Assembly: GCF_902506205.1 (NCBI RefSeq)
Contig: NZ_LR732816.1
Span: 1,538,106-1,602,105 of the forward strand
Direction: 5' to 3'
Source: Brevundimonas sp. G8
Lineage (GTDB): Bacteria > Pseudomonadota > Alphaproteobacteria > Caulobacterales > Caulobacteraceae
Length of the DNA: 64,000 nt
Part shown: positions 1 to 6,792 of the stretch, in pieces
How the letters are laid out: every line of letters starts with the position of its first letter
Position numbering within the stretch: position 1 is the first letter of the stretch
Position numbers and translations under genes: made by a program
The notes under the pieces: generated by a model
What the model was told of the DNA's origin: nothing
The model's input: only the letters and a program-made list of their open reading frames with translations
Databases searched by the model: none

Positions 1-2
1 AC

Positions 3-656
3 CTCAACATTCTCTTCTCCGGCCCCATTCACTCGGCTGGCTCGCGCCCGATACGCGGCAGAGGTGAAGCTGCTTACTGGCTGCCACTTCTAGCCTTGTT
101 CAGCGGGGCGCGGTTGGAGGAACTGGCTCAGCTTAGGCGGGGCGACATCAGAGAGGAACCCTATGAGGTGGACGAAGAGACTGACGGCCTCGCGTGGTGC
201 ATCGACATCAACACCGGCCCGGATGGAAACAACCATGTGAAGAACGCCGGAGCTATCAGGCTGATCCCGCTCCATCCCACCCTGATCAATCTTGGGTTTT
301 TGAAGTACGCTCAATCCAACAGCGACCCGAATGCGCTGCTGTTCCCAGACTTGAAACCCAACGGCGAGGATCGACACGGAGCGAAGTGGGGCGAATGGTT
401 CAGTACTTACCGAAGATCAATCGGTCTGAACGACAGCCGGAAGGTTTTTCATTCCCTCAGACACACGTTCAAGGATTACTGCCGGGGTAGCAAGCTTGAG
501 GAGCGGGTTCAGCGGCAGTTGATGGGGCATGCGCCTATTGATGTCGGAGACACATATGGCGTCGGGTTCGGCTATGCGGATTTGGTGTCTGGGATACGGG
601 CTTACCGGGTTCCTCGCCTCGCCACCATTGCGCCACCGGCTTCGTCACTTGGGTAG
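3..656 (+). CDS. Tyrosine recombinase / phage-type integrase, 5' part missing
   Basis: Catalytic domain of a site-specific tyrosine recombinase that would integrate or excise the element at the left of the window. The frame is open to base 3, so the N-terminal arm- and core-binding domains lie outside. All the usual catalytic features are visible: first Arg in SGARLEEL (Arg codon 111-113), HSLRHTF with His and Arg (about 450-461), the second His in MGHA (about 528), and a nucleophile Tyr candidate in DTYGVG (about 555). Base composition is lower in GC than the genes after 5.2 kb, and a resolvase and a repressor-like gene follow, so it belongs to a mobile element. It is unlike the chromosomal XerC at 10065, which lies in its own housekeeping context. 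Confidence 0.85.
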   Translation, partial: LNILFSGPIHSAGSRPIRGRGEAAYWLPLLALFSGARLEELAQLRRGDIREEPYEVDEETDGLAWCIDINTGPDGNNHVKNAGAIRLIPLHPTLINLGFLKYAQSNSDPNALLFPDLKPNGEDRHGAKWGEWFSTYRRSIGLNDSRKVFHSLRHTFKDYCRGSKLEERVQRQLMGHAPIDVGDTYGVGFGYADLVSGIRAYRVPRLATIAPPASSLG

Positions 657-1238
657 ATTGGTTCGCAGCGTTCGGGACGTCAGAGCTCAATACAGATTAG
701 GGGTGTCTGCGGGAGCCCTTCTTTTCACGTCGATCCCCATCTTCCTGGTCGCCTATTTGGACGGCTCGACCCTGCCTCCCTGACCATAGATTGGATGAGT
801 TGCGCGTGGGCTACCGCCTTTCCCCCTGAGTTAATCCCGGGAAATAGATATGCGAAACTGCATACCTATCTCAGGGATCATACTTTGGGGGGAAGGCGGG
901 CCTTCGTAGGCCTGACCATGAGTTGGATCGAGCGCTGCGTAGGGAACCGCCGGTCGCGGCTGGCATGAGCCAACATTTCCCGTGCGACCGTACCTCTGAT
1001 GGAGGCCTCCGCCTTTCGGCGGCGCAACTAAGTGCATGTGTCTCTGTCTGTATGGGTACCAAAACAACCAACCCACAGCCTGCGATGGTTCGGCTAGCAA
1101 ACTAGGTTTTTCGATCAATCGGCCTGATGCGAACAGGGTGAAGTGGTTCGCCCAACCCGCGAGAAAATTGTCTGCCAACCGTACAGTCCCGGAGCTACAG
1201 CGACAGCCCGCGTCGGGCGTGGCAGGCAGTCTGAAACT
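657..1238. other. Gene-free stretch between integrase and XRE gene
   Basis: About 580 bases without a convincing gene. Open frames here have no recognisable domain, no good Shine-Dalgarno sequence, and overlap each other on both strands. The only structured part is the long hairpin with flanking direct repeats listed separately at 781-938. The rest shows no tRNA, terminator or clear promoter to my eye. It may be decayed element DNA or may carry a non-coding RNA. Confidence 0.5.
781..938. repeat. Long imperfect hairpin flanked by imperfect direct repeats
   Basis: Two 38-base arms, 816-853 and 860-897, are imperfect inverted copies separated by a 6-base loop (gaaact). Both arms begin GCCTT and end TATGC, and most positions pair if a one-base slip is allowed. 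The hairpin is bracketed by similar sequences starting TGACCAT at 781 and 913, each followed by a GTTGGAT/GATTGGAT-like stretch. This could be a structured RNA, a miniature mobile element or an ancient duplication. Nothing next to it (no reverse transcriptase or transposase) decides which. Confidence 0.5.
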
Positions 1239-1511
1239 CTAGAGCCCACCCCGGCGCAGCAAGTCCGACGCAGTACACCCAAGCGCCTGGGCGATCTTCA
1301 AAACGTTCAATAAGGTAACGTTCCGCTCGCCGCGTTCGATCTTCCCCATATGCGATCGATCAATGCCGGACGCGTCAGCTAACGCCTCTTGCGACAGGGC
1401 GACTTCACGGCGGCGTGTCAGGATAGCCGCGCCCAGCTTCGGCAACGCCCCCTCGCCATCAGACTTTCCAGACACCCTCGCCATGCATTGAGAGGTCTGG
1501 CGTTGCGGCAT
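1239..1511 (-). CDS. XRE/Cro-type helix-turn-helix regulator
   Basis: A 90-residue DNA-binding protein consisting almost only of an HTH_3 domain. The pattern LGAAILTRRREVALSQEAL followed by IDRSHMGKIERGERN is the typical helix-turn-helix of phage and plasmid repressors, with SQEALA in the scaffold helix and the recognition helix around IDRSHMGKIE. An in-frame ATG nine codons later (1482-1484) is an alternative start; neither has a clear Shine-Dalgarno. It is divergent from the membrane protein at 1573, and a perfect 10-bp palindrome lies between them, so it probably represses itself and its neighbour. No effector domain is present. In integrated elements such genes usually control excision or a cargo gene; here that is inference. 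Confidence 0.8.
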   Translation of the reverse strand: MPQRQTSQCMARVSGKSDGEGALPKLGAAILTRRREVALSQEALADASGIDRSHMGKIERGERNVTLLNVLKIAQALGCTASDLLRRGGL

Positions 1512-1542
1512 TTGAGGCCACGGTATTTACGACCCATTCAGG

Positions 1543-1552
1543 CATACGTATG
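1543..1552. promoter_or_regulatory. Palindromic operator candidate between divergent genes
   Basis: The perfect palindrome CATACGTATG sits in the gap between the XRE gene (start 1511 or 1484) and the membrane protein (start 1573). Its position fits an operator for the XRE regulator. This is inferred from symmetry and location only. Confidence 0.35.
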
Positions 1553-1572
1553 GTTCGCGCTAGGAGGACTTT

Positions 1573-1875
1573 ATGGGCATTGTTTCTTGGATCGTGCTGC
1601 TGGTGCTGCTTGGCTTCATCGGCCTCATTGCCAAGCGCTGGTATGACGACATCGTACTGGATCACGCATTTCGTGGTCTCTTCGTAGAGACGCGCACAAA
1701 GCTCACGGCGTCTCACGTTGCGGGTCTCATCCATGAGATGGAGACCTTTGACGAGCTTGAGCGGATTGCCGTCCTAGAGGGAATGGCACCTCAAGCGGCG
1801 GCACGGATCAAGAAACGCGCAGCAGTGAGGAGTATGGCCGCGCACCTTCGCGTGAACGCAATGCTACCGGGCTAA
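1573..1875 (+). CDS. Small single-span membrane protein, unknown function
   Basis: A 100-residue protein with one strongly hydrophobic N-terminal helix (residues 2-20, SWIVLLVLLGFIGLIA) and a charged cytosolic tail containing ETFDELERIAVLEGMA and an Arg/Lys-rich KKRAAVRS segment. A very good Shine-Dalgarno, AGGAGG at 1562-1567, precedes the ATG by five bases, so the gene is likely expressed. I recognise no family. It is divergent from the XRE regulator and lies inside the mobile region, so it could be an accessory such as an exclusion, toxin or defence helper protein; none of these is supported directly. Confidence 0.6.
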   Translation: MGIVSWIVLLVLLGFIGLIAKRWYDDIVLDHAFRGLFVETRTKLTASHVAGLIHEMETFDELERIAVLEGMAPQAAARIKKRAAVRSMAAHLRVNAMLPG

Positions 1876-1955
1876 CTCGTCACCCCGACCCGAAGTCGTT
1901 CGGTGGTGTCTCGAAAAAATCCGGTCCGTCGTGCAGTCTGGGCGCGACGCCCTGT

Positions 1956-2564
1956 TCAAGCCAACGCCGCGCTGCCGTTCTTATCCAGAGCGACGGCGCA
2001 GTAACGCTTCACGGTCGCGGGAGAGATGCCGAACTTGCGCGCTGTGTCGCCGATGGAAGCCCCGTTTTCCCGCCGCCACAGAGCCACCGCAGCGCCGTCA
2101 TGAGCAGCGGGCCGCCCAAGGCTCTCTTTGCCCCTGTGGGTGCGCCCTGTGGCTGCTAGTGAGGCACGGGCCACGTCGCGCCCTGCCCGTGTCCGCTCGG
2201 CAATCCGCTGCCGCTCCATGTCAGCAACTTGAGCCAGGACGGCGAGGATCAGTTCGCCGACACCTCGGCCTATTGGACCCAAGCCATGCACGTGAACGAT
2301 CACGTCCATCTCGATCAGTTGGCGCACGGTCGCCTGAACATCCAGCGCATCCCGTCCGAGGCGGTCTACCGCATAGACGTATAGCGCGTCGCCACTCCGC
2401 ACCTTGGCCAACAGGTCTGAGAAACCGGGACGAGTTGCGGCGGGCGTTGCACCACTCACACCCTCGTCGCTGAACTCTTGATCAAAGCCCCCGCCTAGCG
2501 CTGCGCGTTGGGCTTCGATGCTCTGGTCGCCGGTGCTGACGCGGTAGTAGGCAATGCGGTGCAT
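1956..2564 (-). CDS. Serine recombinase (resolvase/invertase family)
   Basis: A 202-residue small serine recombinase, the usual length for Tn3-type resolvases and invertases. The N-terminal catalytic domain has YYRVSTGDQS with the nucleophile Ser10, an Arg around 45 (ATRPGF), and DRLGRD with Asp67, Arg68 and Arg71. The long E helix with ERQRIAERTRAG follows (about 117-128), and a C-terminal helix-turn-helix with GASIGDTARKFGISPATVKRY lies at about residues 168-188. It would cut and exchange DNA at a res-like site, and a cluster of GGCTCAYAA repeats lies directly in front of its start codon. It may resolve cointegrates or invert DNA; the context is a mobile element with a separate tyrosine integrase. 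Confidence 0.92.
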   Translation of the reverse strand: MHRIAYYRVSTGDQSIEAQRAALGGGFDQEFSDEGVSGATPAATRPGFSDLLAKVRSGDALYVYAVDRLGRDALDVQATVRQLIEMDVIVHVHGLGPIGRGVGELILAVLAQVADMERQRIAERTRAGRDVARASLAATGRTHRGKESLGRPAAHDGAAVALWRRENGASIGDTARKFGISPATVKRYCAVALDKNGSAALA

Positions 2565-2568
2565 AGGT

Positions 2569-2644
2569 GGCTCACAAGTTAGAGGGGGCTCTAACTTGGC
2601 TCATAACCCCGGCTCACAAGCGCCGTCAAGATAACTTATGAGCC
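2569..2644. promoter_or_regulatory. Resolvase-proximal repeat cluster, candidate res/operator site
   Basis: Four copies of GGCTCAYAA lie within 76 bases upstream of the resolvase start: 2569-2577, 2598-2606 and 2611-2619 on the plus strand, and 2636-2644 inverted. A perfect 9-bp inverted repeat, AAGTTAGAG gggg CTCTAACTT (2576-2597), overlaps the first copy. Resolvase genes of the Tn3 type normally have multi-subsite res regions just here, which also hold the promoter. The arrangement fits that, but I cannot define the crossover dinucleotide. Confidence 0.55.
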
Positions 2645-2800
2645 ATAGCGCATAACTTACAACTTTTGACCCTCGATACATATTCTGAATAGAAGCGTTG
2701 GCGCACGTTAGGCGGGGGGGTGTGAGGGGGTAAATGAAGCCGCCTCACTCCCATCTCCCGTCTGACATAGGTTGATGATTTTCTCATCCTGATTTGATCT

Positions 2801-4960
2801 CTAGATCAGGACCGATATGTCCAGTTCTTCACCACCATTCTGGTGGATCTCACCGATCCGTTCTCGCTCCCTATCAAGGGTATCTCGTATCTTGCGTTGA
2901 ATAAGGTTCTCAGGCATCCCGCCGTTCAATTCTCGCACTTTCTCGGCGGCTGCCAAGAGCTCGGGAGGAATGGCATCCCGTAGAGACGTAGTGAATATCC
3001 TCGACGTGCTTGCCTCAGAAGATGTAATGCGATCCCGAGCTGGCCCGAACGCCAGATACTTCATCATGTAGTCTAGGGATATGACGGGCGAGAAGCCGAT
3101 CTCTTTCCAAATGTCTCTATCAAGCTTGTCTTTAAGCTTGTAGGCCGCTGTATCAAGAGTAAGCCACCAACAGCTATGCCCTAAACCAGATCGCTGGCGG
3201 TTCTTTTTACGCTCGCCGATGACGGTTATGCAGTTCTCAGCGTCATGCCTAGCGAGCAAATCGCTCGTATGGTTCATTGCGCCTTTGTCGCGCCGACGAT
3301 TACCGTGGACTTCCTGCCAATACGAATAAATTGACCTGACCAGATCGGGCGATACCAAATCTTCTGGACCCGGATTTTCCACATATATGTTCATGCGCTC
3401 GAAATAATCTTCCAGATCGCGCAGCGGATCGTAAGAGCCCATGAACCTCTCAATCCAAGATGCGAACTTTCCTGACTGGCCTCCGTTTAATATGTACTTA
3501 GTGTAAACGAACGGCACCCCTCCGAACCATTGCTCTGATCGTGATTTCATTACGCAGATTTCAAGGTGGTGCCGTACTTCTTCGATTACTCCTGGCGTTA
3601 CGTACATCTTTGCCGACGCCTTTGAGAGTTGCTCGAACATGCCGGTGAAAGGTCGATCGTCAGTGGGGGCTGTAGTTTCGGCGATGACAGGAAGTAAGAC
3701 GCTAGTGTCTAGCCACAGCTCTCCCTGCCTAAACAGTTTATTTGTTGCCTTCTGTACGTCCGGTGTTTCGCTTAGGAATGCAAACAATGTATAGCTATCT
3801 GATAATATGCGGAGATAATTCCGCGTCGCATCAGACGGGTTGTTCATCAAAGAAATGCACGCGGTCCGGATGAACTCAGACTGATTTCTTCCCCCAACTA
3901 GACCCGAGGGAGCTGTGCTTGATATAGCTGAACGTAGGTCGTCATCGTGAAGAACTATATCTATGTCTGAGCTTAGAGATTTAACGAACTCGTCGCCGCG
4001 TGAAACGAAGTACTTCTCAATTACCGCCTGCACGCATTCCGTAAAGCGGGTTAAATCAGATATGACAATGCTCTCGGAGGCCGCAACGATATCTCGTACA
4101 TCGGCCTCAAGCGCGCTCTGCATCAAGAGGAGGCGAGCTGCGCGATCTTTTATAGACACCGCCTCATCATGGCTAAGGTGGTATTCTGAACCATTGGCCC
4201 ATTCAGAAATGGCGTTCTTCTTTAGTCGAAGGAGGGCGCTATCAATAAATGGTTTTAGCTGATGGACTTCATATCTCGGTAGGAACCGTACCACCCTTTC
4301 ATATATCTCCTGGCGGGAGGCCCTATTATCTCTGTTGGTTCCCGCTAATGCAGCCTTCACCAGAGCGTCGAAACATGATCGTGTCAGATTTTTTCCGCTC
4401 TCCTCGTCTTCTCGTTGCATTTCAAGATAGAAAAGAGCTGTCTGCGCTTCAGACGGTGAAAAGACGGACTTCGGTTTTGGTGCCAATCCTTTTGCCGACA
4501 GTAAGGGATCGACCATCGCAATCGCTAATTGCTCAGCTGCTGCCGACCTATTCGTATCCAAGTTAGCTCTATCTAGAAACCACGTAATGTCTCGAATATC
4601 GAGAGATACACCCTTCTTAGACATCTCTCGCTTTACGGCATCGCCCTTCGCGCCGATTGTCTGATTTGTGAGGTATATTAATTCTCTCACTTCAGAGAAA
4701 TTTTCCTCCAGACGCTTCATGGTCGCCCGTATTTTAGCACCCCACTCTCCTGTCACGGAGAACTGGAAAGCAACATTGAGTTCGCCCTCTTGATTGAAGA
4801 GCTCGCTGTCTCGCCCCCCATCGCCTGATGGCGCGGCCATCGACCGGACGTTATCGAACTCAGACGCTAGGAAGGTGGACGCGAGCCGTTCGAACTTATC
4901 CCAGTCCGGATAATTCAGCCTTTGCAGCGCTAGTTCGAAGCGGTCTCGCGAAATCGTCAT
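2801..4960 (-). CDS. Two-nuclease protein: Mrr-like REase domain plus PIN-like domain (putative defence)
   Basis: A 719-residue cytosolic protein. Residues 20-110 look like a PD-(D/E)xK endonuclease of the Mrr type: WDKFERLASTFLASEF, then GDGGRD (46-51), then a strand with FQFSV (65-69) in place of the common QCK/ExK, then a helix with WGAKIRATMKRL. A long helical middle (about 160-400) has no family I recognise. Residues 415-605 look like a PIN-type RNase: LWLDTSVLLP with Asp418, TPGVIEEVRHHL with Glu460/Glu461, LARHDAENCITVI with Asp573, and TLDTAAYKL with Asp603. No membrane segments or signal peptide. Base composition is clearly poorer in GC than the chromosome. It stands alone inside the integrative element, the typical setting of anti-phage genes. 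Two nucleases in one chain suggest a self-contained abortive or restriction-like defence; this function is inferred. Confidence 0.7.
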   Translation of the reverse strand: MTISRDRFELALQRLNYPDWDKFERLASTFLASEFDNVRSMAAPSGDGGRDSELFNQEGELNVAFQFSVTGEWGAKIRATMKRLEENFSEVRELIYLTNQTIGAKGDAVKREMSKKGVSLDIRDITWFLDRANLDTNRSAAAEQLAIAMVDPLLSAKGLAPKPKSVFSPSEAQTALFYLEMQREDEESGKNLTRSCFDALVKAALAGTNRDNRASRQEIYERVVRFLPRYEVHQLKPFIDSALLRLKKNAISEWANGSEYHLSHDEAVSIKDRAARLLLMQSALEADVRDIVAASESIVISDLTRFTECVQAVIEKYFVSRGDEFVKSLSSDIDIVLHDDDLRSAISSTAPSGLVGGRNQSEFIRTACISLMNNPSDATRNYLRILSDSYTLFAFLSETPDVQKATNKLFRQGELWLDTSVLLPVIAETTAPTDDRPFTGMFEQLSKASAKMYVTPGVIEEVRHHLEICVMKSRSEQWFGGVPFVYTKYILNGGQSGKFASWIERFMGSYDPLRDLEDYFERMNIYVENPGPEDLVSPDLVRSIYSYWQEVHGNRRRDKGAMNHTSDLLARHDAENCITVIGERKKNRQRSGLGHSCWWLTLDTAAYKLKDKLDRDIWKEIGFSPVISLDYMMKYLAFGPARDRITSSEASTSRIFTTSLRDAIPPELLAAAEKVRELNGGMPENLIQRKIRDTLDRERERIGEIHQNGGEELDISVLI

Positions 4961-5181
4961 GTCACCCTGCCAGTAAATACCGAGCTTTGGTTACAACCAA
5001 AGAAAGCTCAAGCACAACTGTTAGGTATGCAATCACGGGTCGCTGCCATTGTGGAAGCCCGCTGATGCCCCATCCCGAATGTTACCGCTGGCTCGATCAT
5101 CAAGCGAGTGCTACACAAAGCTCCCACACAGGCGGACAGTGATGCTGTGTAAGTGACTGATTTTGCACGGAGAGAGGGGCC

Positions 5182-5198
5182 TCCCCTCGGCTCCACCA
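5182..5198 (+). other. Candidate attachment site: tRNA-Ala 3'-end-like fragment
   Basis: The sequence TCCCCTCGGCTCCACCA matches the end of an alphaproteobacterial tRNA-Ala gene (acceptor strand plus CCA), but no T-loop or remaining tRNA body precedes it. An element that integrates into a tRNA 3' end leaves exactly such a fragment at its distal end. Base composition and gene type change here from mobile to housekeeping. The intact tRNA would lie left of the window beyond the integrase. Inference from pattern and position. Confidence 0.4.
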
Positions 5199-5217
5199 GG
5201 CGTCCTGGAATCCAGCC

Positions 5218-5616
5218 TTAGTTGCCGCGGTAGGTGCTGTAGCCGTAGGGGCTGACGACGACGGGGACGTGGTAGTGGATGCTGGGGTCGCGGACCTGGA
5301 ACACCACGTCGATCTCGGGAAAGAACGGTTGGGCGTCAGTGTCGCCATAGTGCGACATGTCGAACGTCAGCTTGTAGGTGGCGGCCTGGGTCGTGACCTG
5401 ATCGCCGAATGACCGCACCCGGCCGTTCTCGTCTGTGCGGGCGGATGCAAGTTGGCGCCAGCTGCCGTCGCCTTCCCTGATCTCCAGGGTCACGGGCACG
5501 TCGCGGCCGCCAACGCCACGCGCCAGATCGAGGACGTGGGTCGAAATAGTCTCGGCGGAGGCCGATCCTGCGGAAATCAGAAGGGCGGACAGGGCGGCAA
5601 GCGCTGCGATACGCAT
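5218..5616 (-). CDS. uraH: Exported 5-hydroxyisourate hydrolase (transthyretin-like)
   Basis: Hydrolyses 5-hydroxyisourate, the product of urate oxidation, to OHCU in purine catabolism. The 132-residue protein has an N-terminal signal peptide (about 1-21, ending AGSASA), so it should act in the periplasm. The mature part has STHVLDLARG with the family His27, the middle TDENGRV motif, and the C-terminal block HYHVPVVVSP ending in YRGN. Most members end YRGS/YRGT, so Asn132 is a small deviation. It lies 50 bases downstream of a lipocalin on the same strand. No urate oxidase, OHCU decarboxylase or allantoinase is nearby, so its pathway partners are elsewhere or it serves another purpose. Confidence 0.9.
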   Translation of the reverse strand: MRIAALAALSALLISAGSASAETISTHVLDLARGVGGRDVPVTLEIREGDGSWRQLASARTDENGRVRSFGDQVTTQAATYKLTFDMSHYGDTDAQPFFPEIDVVFQVRDPSIHYHVPVVVSPYGYSTYRGN

Positions 5617-5666
5617 AGGATGGTCCTTAGAGGCTGATCATTGGGGGTTCGGCATGAGGCGGGCGT

Positions 5667-6221
5667 TCAATGCTGCGTCGGCCGAACCAATGCCAGGTCG
5701 TAGCCAAGGGCGCGGGTGCGGGCCAGGATGGCGTCGCGGGTTTGGGGCGAGGGCTGGGCGGTGCGGCTGAGCAGCCAGAGATAGCGGCCGGACGGTTCGC
5801 CGACGATGGACCAAGAATAGTCGTCGGCGTGATCCAGCACCCAATAGTCGCCGAGGTAGAAGGGGCCGAAGAAGGACACTTTCAGCCTGGCGTTGTCGCT
5901 GCCCTCGACCACCTTGGCCTTGCCCTCGGAGGTCTTGACCGGACCGGTGGTGGAGCCTTGGCGGCAGGTGTTCAGCACCCCGACCAGACCGTCGTCGCGC
6001 ACGGTATATTGGGCGGTCACGCCCTCGCAGCCGCGCTCGAACCCGTTCTCGTAGCGCCCGATCTCGTACCAGAGACCGGCGTAGTGGTTCAGATCGACCG
6101 CCTTGGTCGGCTGGGGCACGGTGGCGTTGCCGACGGGGCCGCGTTGCAGGGTGGCGCAGGCGCCCAGCGCCAGGGCGGCGCCGGCGAGAAGGGCGATGGA
6201 AATCTTGCATGCGTTCGACAT
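5667..6221 (-). CDS. blc: Outer-membrane lipoprotein lipocalin (Blc type)
   Basis: A bacterial lipocalin of 184 residues that binds fatty acids or lysophospholipids at the inner face of the outer membrane. The signal peptide ends in the lipobox ALGAC with Cys22 as lipid anchor. The first lipocalin signature GLWYEIGRYEN has Trp51 in the GxW position, and the remaining strands include TVRDDGLVGVLNTC and GEPSGRYLWLLSRT, as in E. coli Blc. Length agrees with the family. It probably shares a transcript with uraH downstream and perhaps with the small gene upstream, as all three are on the minus strand with gaps near 50 bases. Confidence 0.88.
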   Translation of the reverse strand: MSNACKISIALLAGAALALGACATLQRGPVGNATVPQPTKAVDLNHYAGLWYEIGRYENGFERGCEGVTAQYTVRDDGLVGVLNTCRQGSTTGPVKTSEGKAKVVEGSDNARLKVSFFGPFYLGDYWVLDHADDYSWSIVGEPSGRYLWLLSRTAQPSPQTRDAILARTRALGYDLALVRPTQH

Positions 6222-6273
6222 GGCGGCTGAACGAGGTTCCGGGTCGCCGGTTCCTGCGGCTGCGTCGGTGGAG

Positions 6274-6651
6274 TCACCGTAGAGAGATATACCCCCGCTC
6301 GATGATGCGGCGGAGCGCCTCGTAGGCTTCGGCGAGTTCGTCGTAGGCGGTGCGGGCGGCGGTCAGGCGGGCGACCTGATCAGGCGTCACGGCCGAGCCG
6401 GAGTGGGCCAGGCGCAGCGATTCGGCCACCCATTTGGCGCGGGCCGTGGCGGTCATGACCGCCAGTTTTTGCAGGGACGAGGCATCGACGCCGGTCAGGG
6501 CCTGGCCGATCACCTCCTTGTTGGCGATGTAGGCAGCGTAGTCGATCTGTTCCAGTTGGCCGCGCAGGCGGCGCTGTTCCTGGGGATCGGTGTCCTGCGG
6601 CTCGAAATGATCGCTATGTCGGCGGATGCTCGACGTCATTTTGGTCGACAT
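6274..6651 (-). CDS. Small helical protein of unknown function
   Basis: A 125-residue soluble protein, strongly helical and charged, with no signal peptide or membrane span. I chose the ATG at 6649-6651 because a purine-rich Shine-Dalgarno (GGGAGGGC) lies just upstream on the minus strand; the frame remains open farther upstream but that part overlaps the oppositely oriented SDR gene and has no codon character. Visible segments are a polar N-terminus with HSDHFEPQD, a central KLAVMTATARAKWVAES helix and a C-terminal AYDELAEAYEALRRII helix. It resembles small conserved alphaproteobacterial hypotheticals; no function can be assigned. Confidence 0.6.
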   Translation of the reverse strand: MSTKMTSSIRRHSDHFEPQDTDPQEQRRLRGQLEQIDYAAYIANKEVIGQALTGVDASSLQKLAVMTATARAKWVAESLRLAHSGSAVTPDQVARLTAARTAYDELAEAYEALRRIIERGYISLR

Positions 6652-6792
6652 GGGCGAGCCCTCCCCGGCCTGTCCTGGCGGCTGATGGCGACCGCTCAGG
6701 CATGAAGGTGCGTCGTGTCGGTTAACGCCGCGTTGCGCCGGGCAGGCAGGCGTCCGATATCCGGGGCTGAAAATCGAAGCCGGAGATCGATC

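Noticed and set aside
1956-2473. Long Arg-rich open frames on the plus strand opposite the resolvase
   Set aside because: They are antisense shadows of a gene with clear catalytic motifs; no ribosome-binding site and no domain.
5085-5181. Complete tRNA gene before the CTCCACCA end
   Set aside because: No T-loop (TTCGA) or anticodon arm upstream; only the terminal fragment matches.
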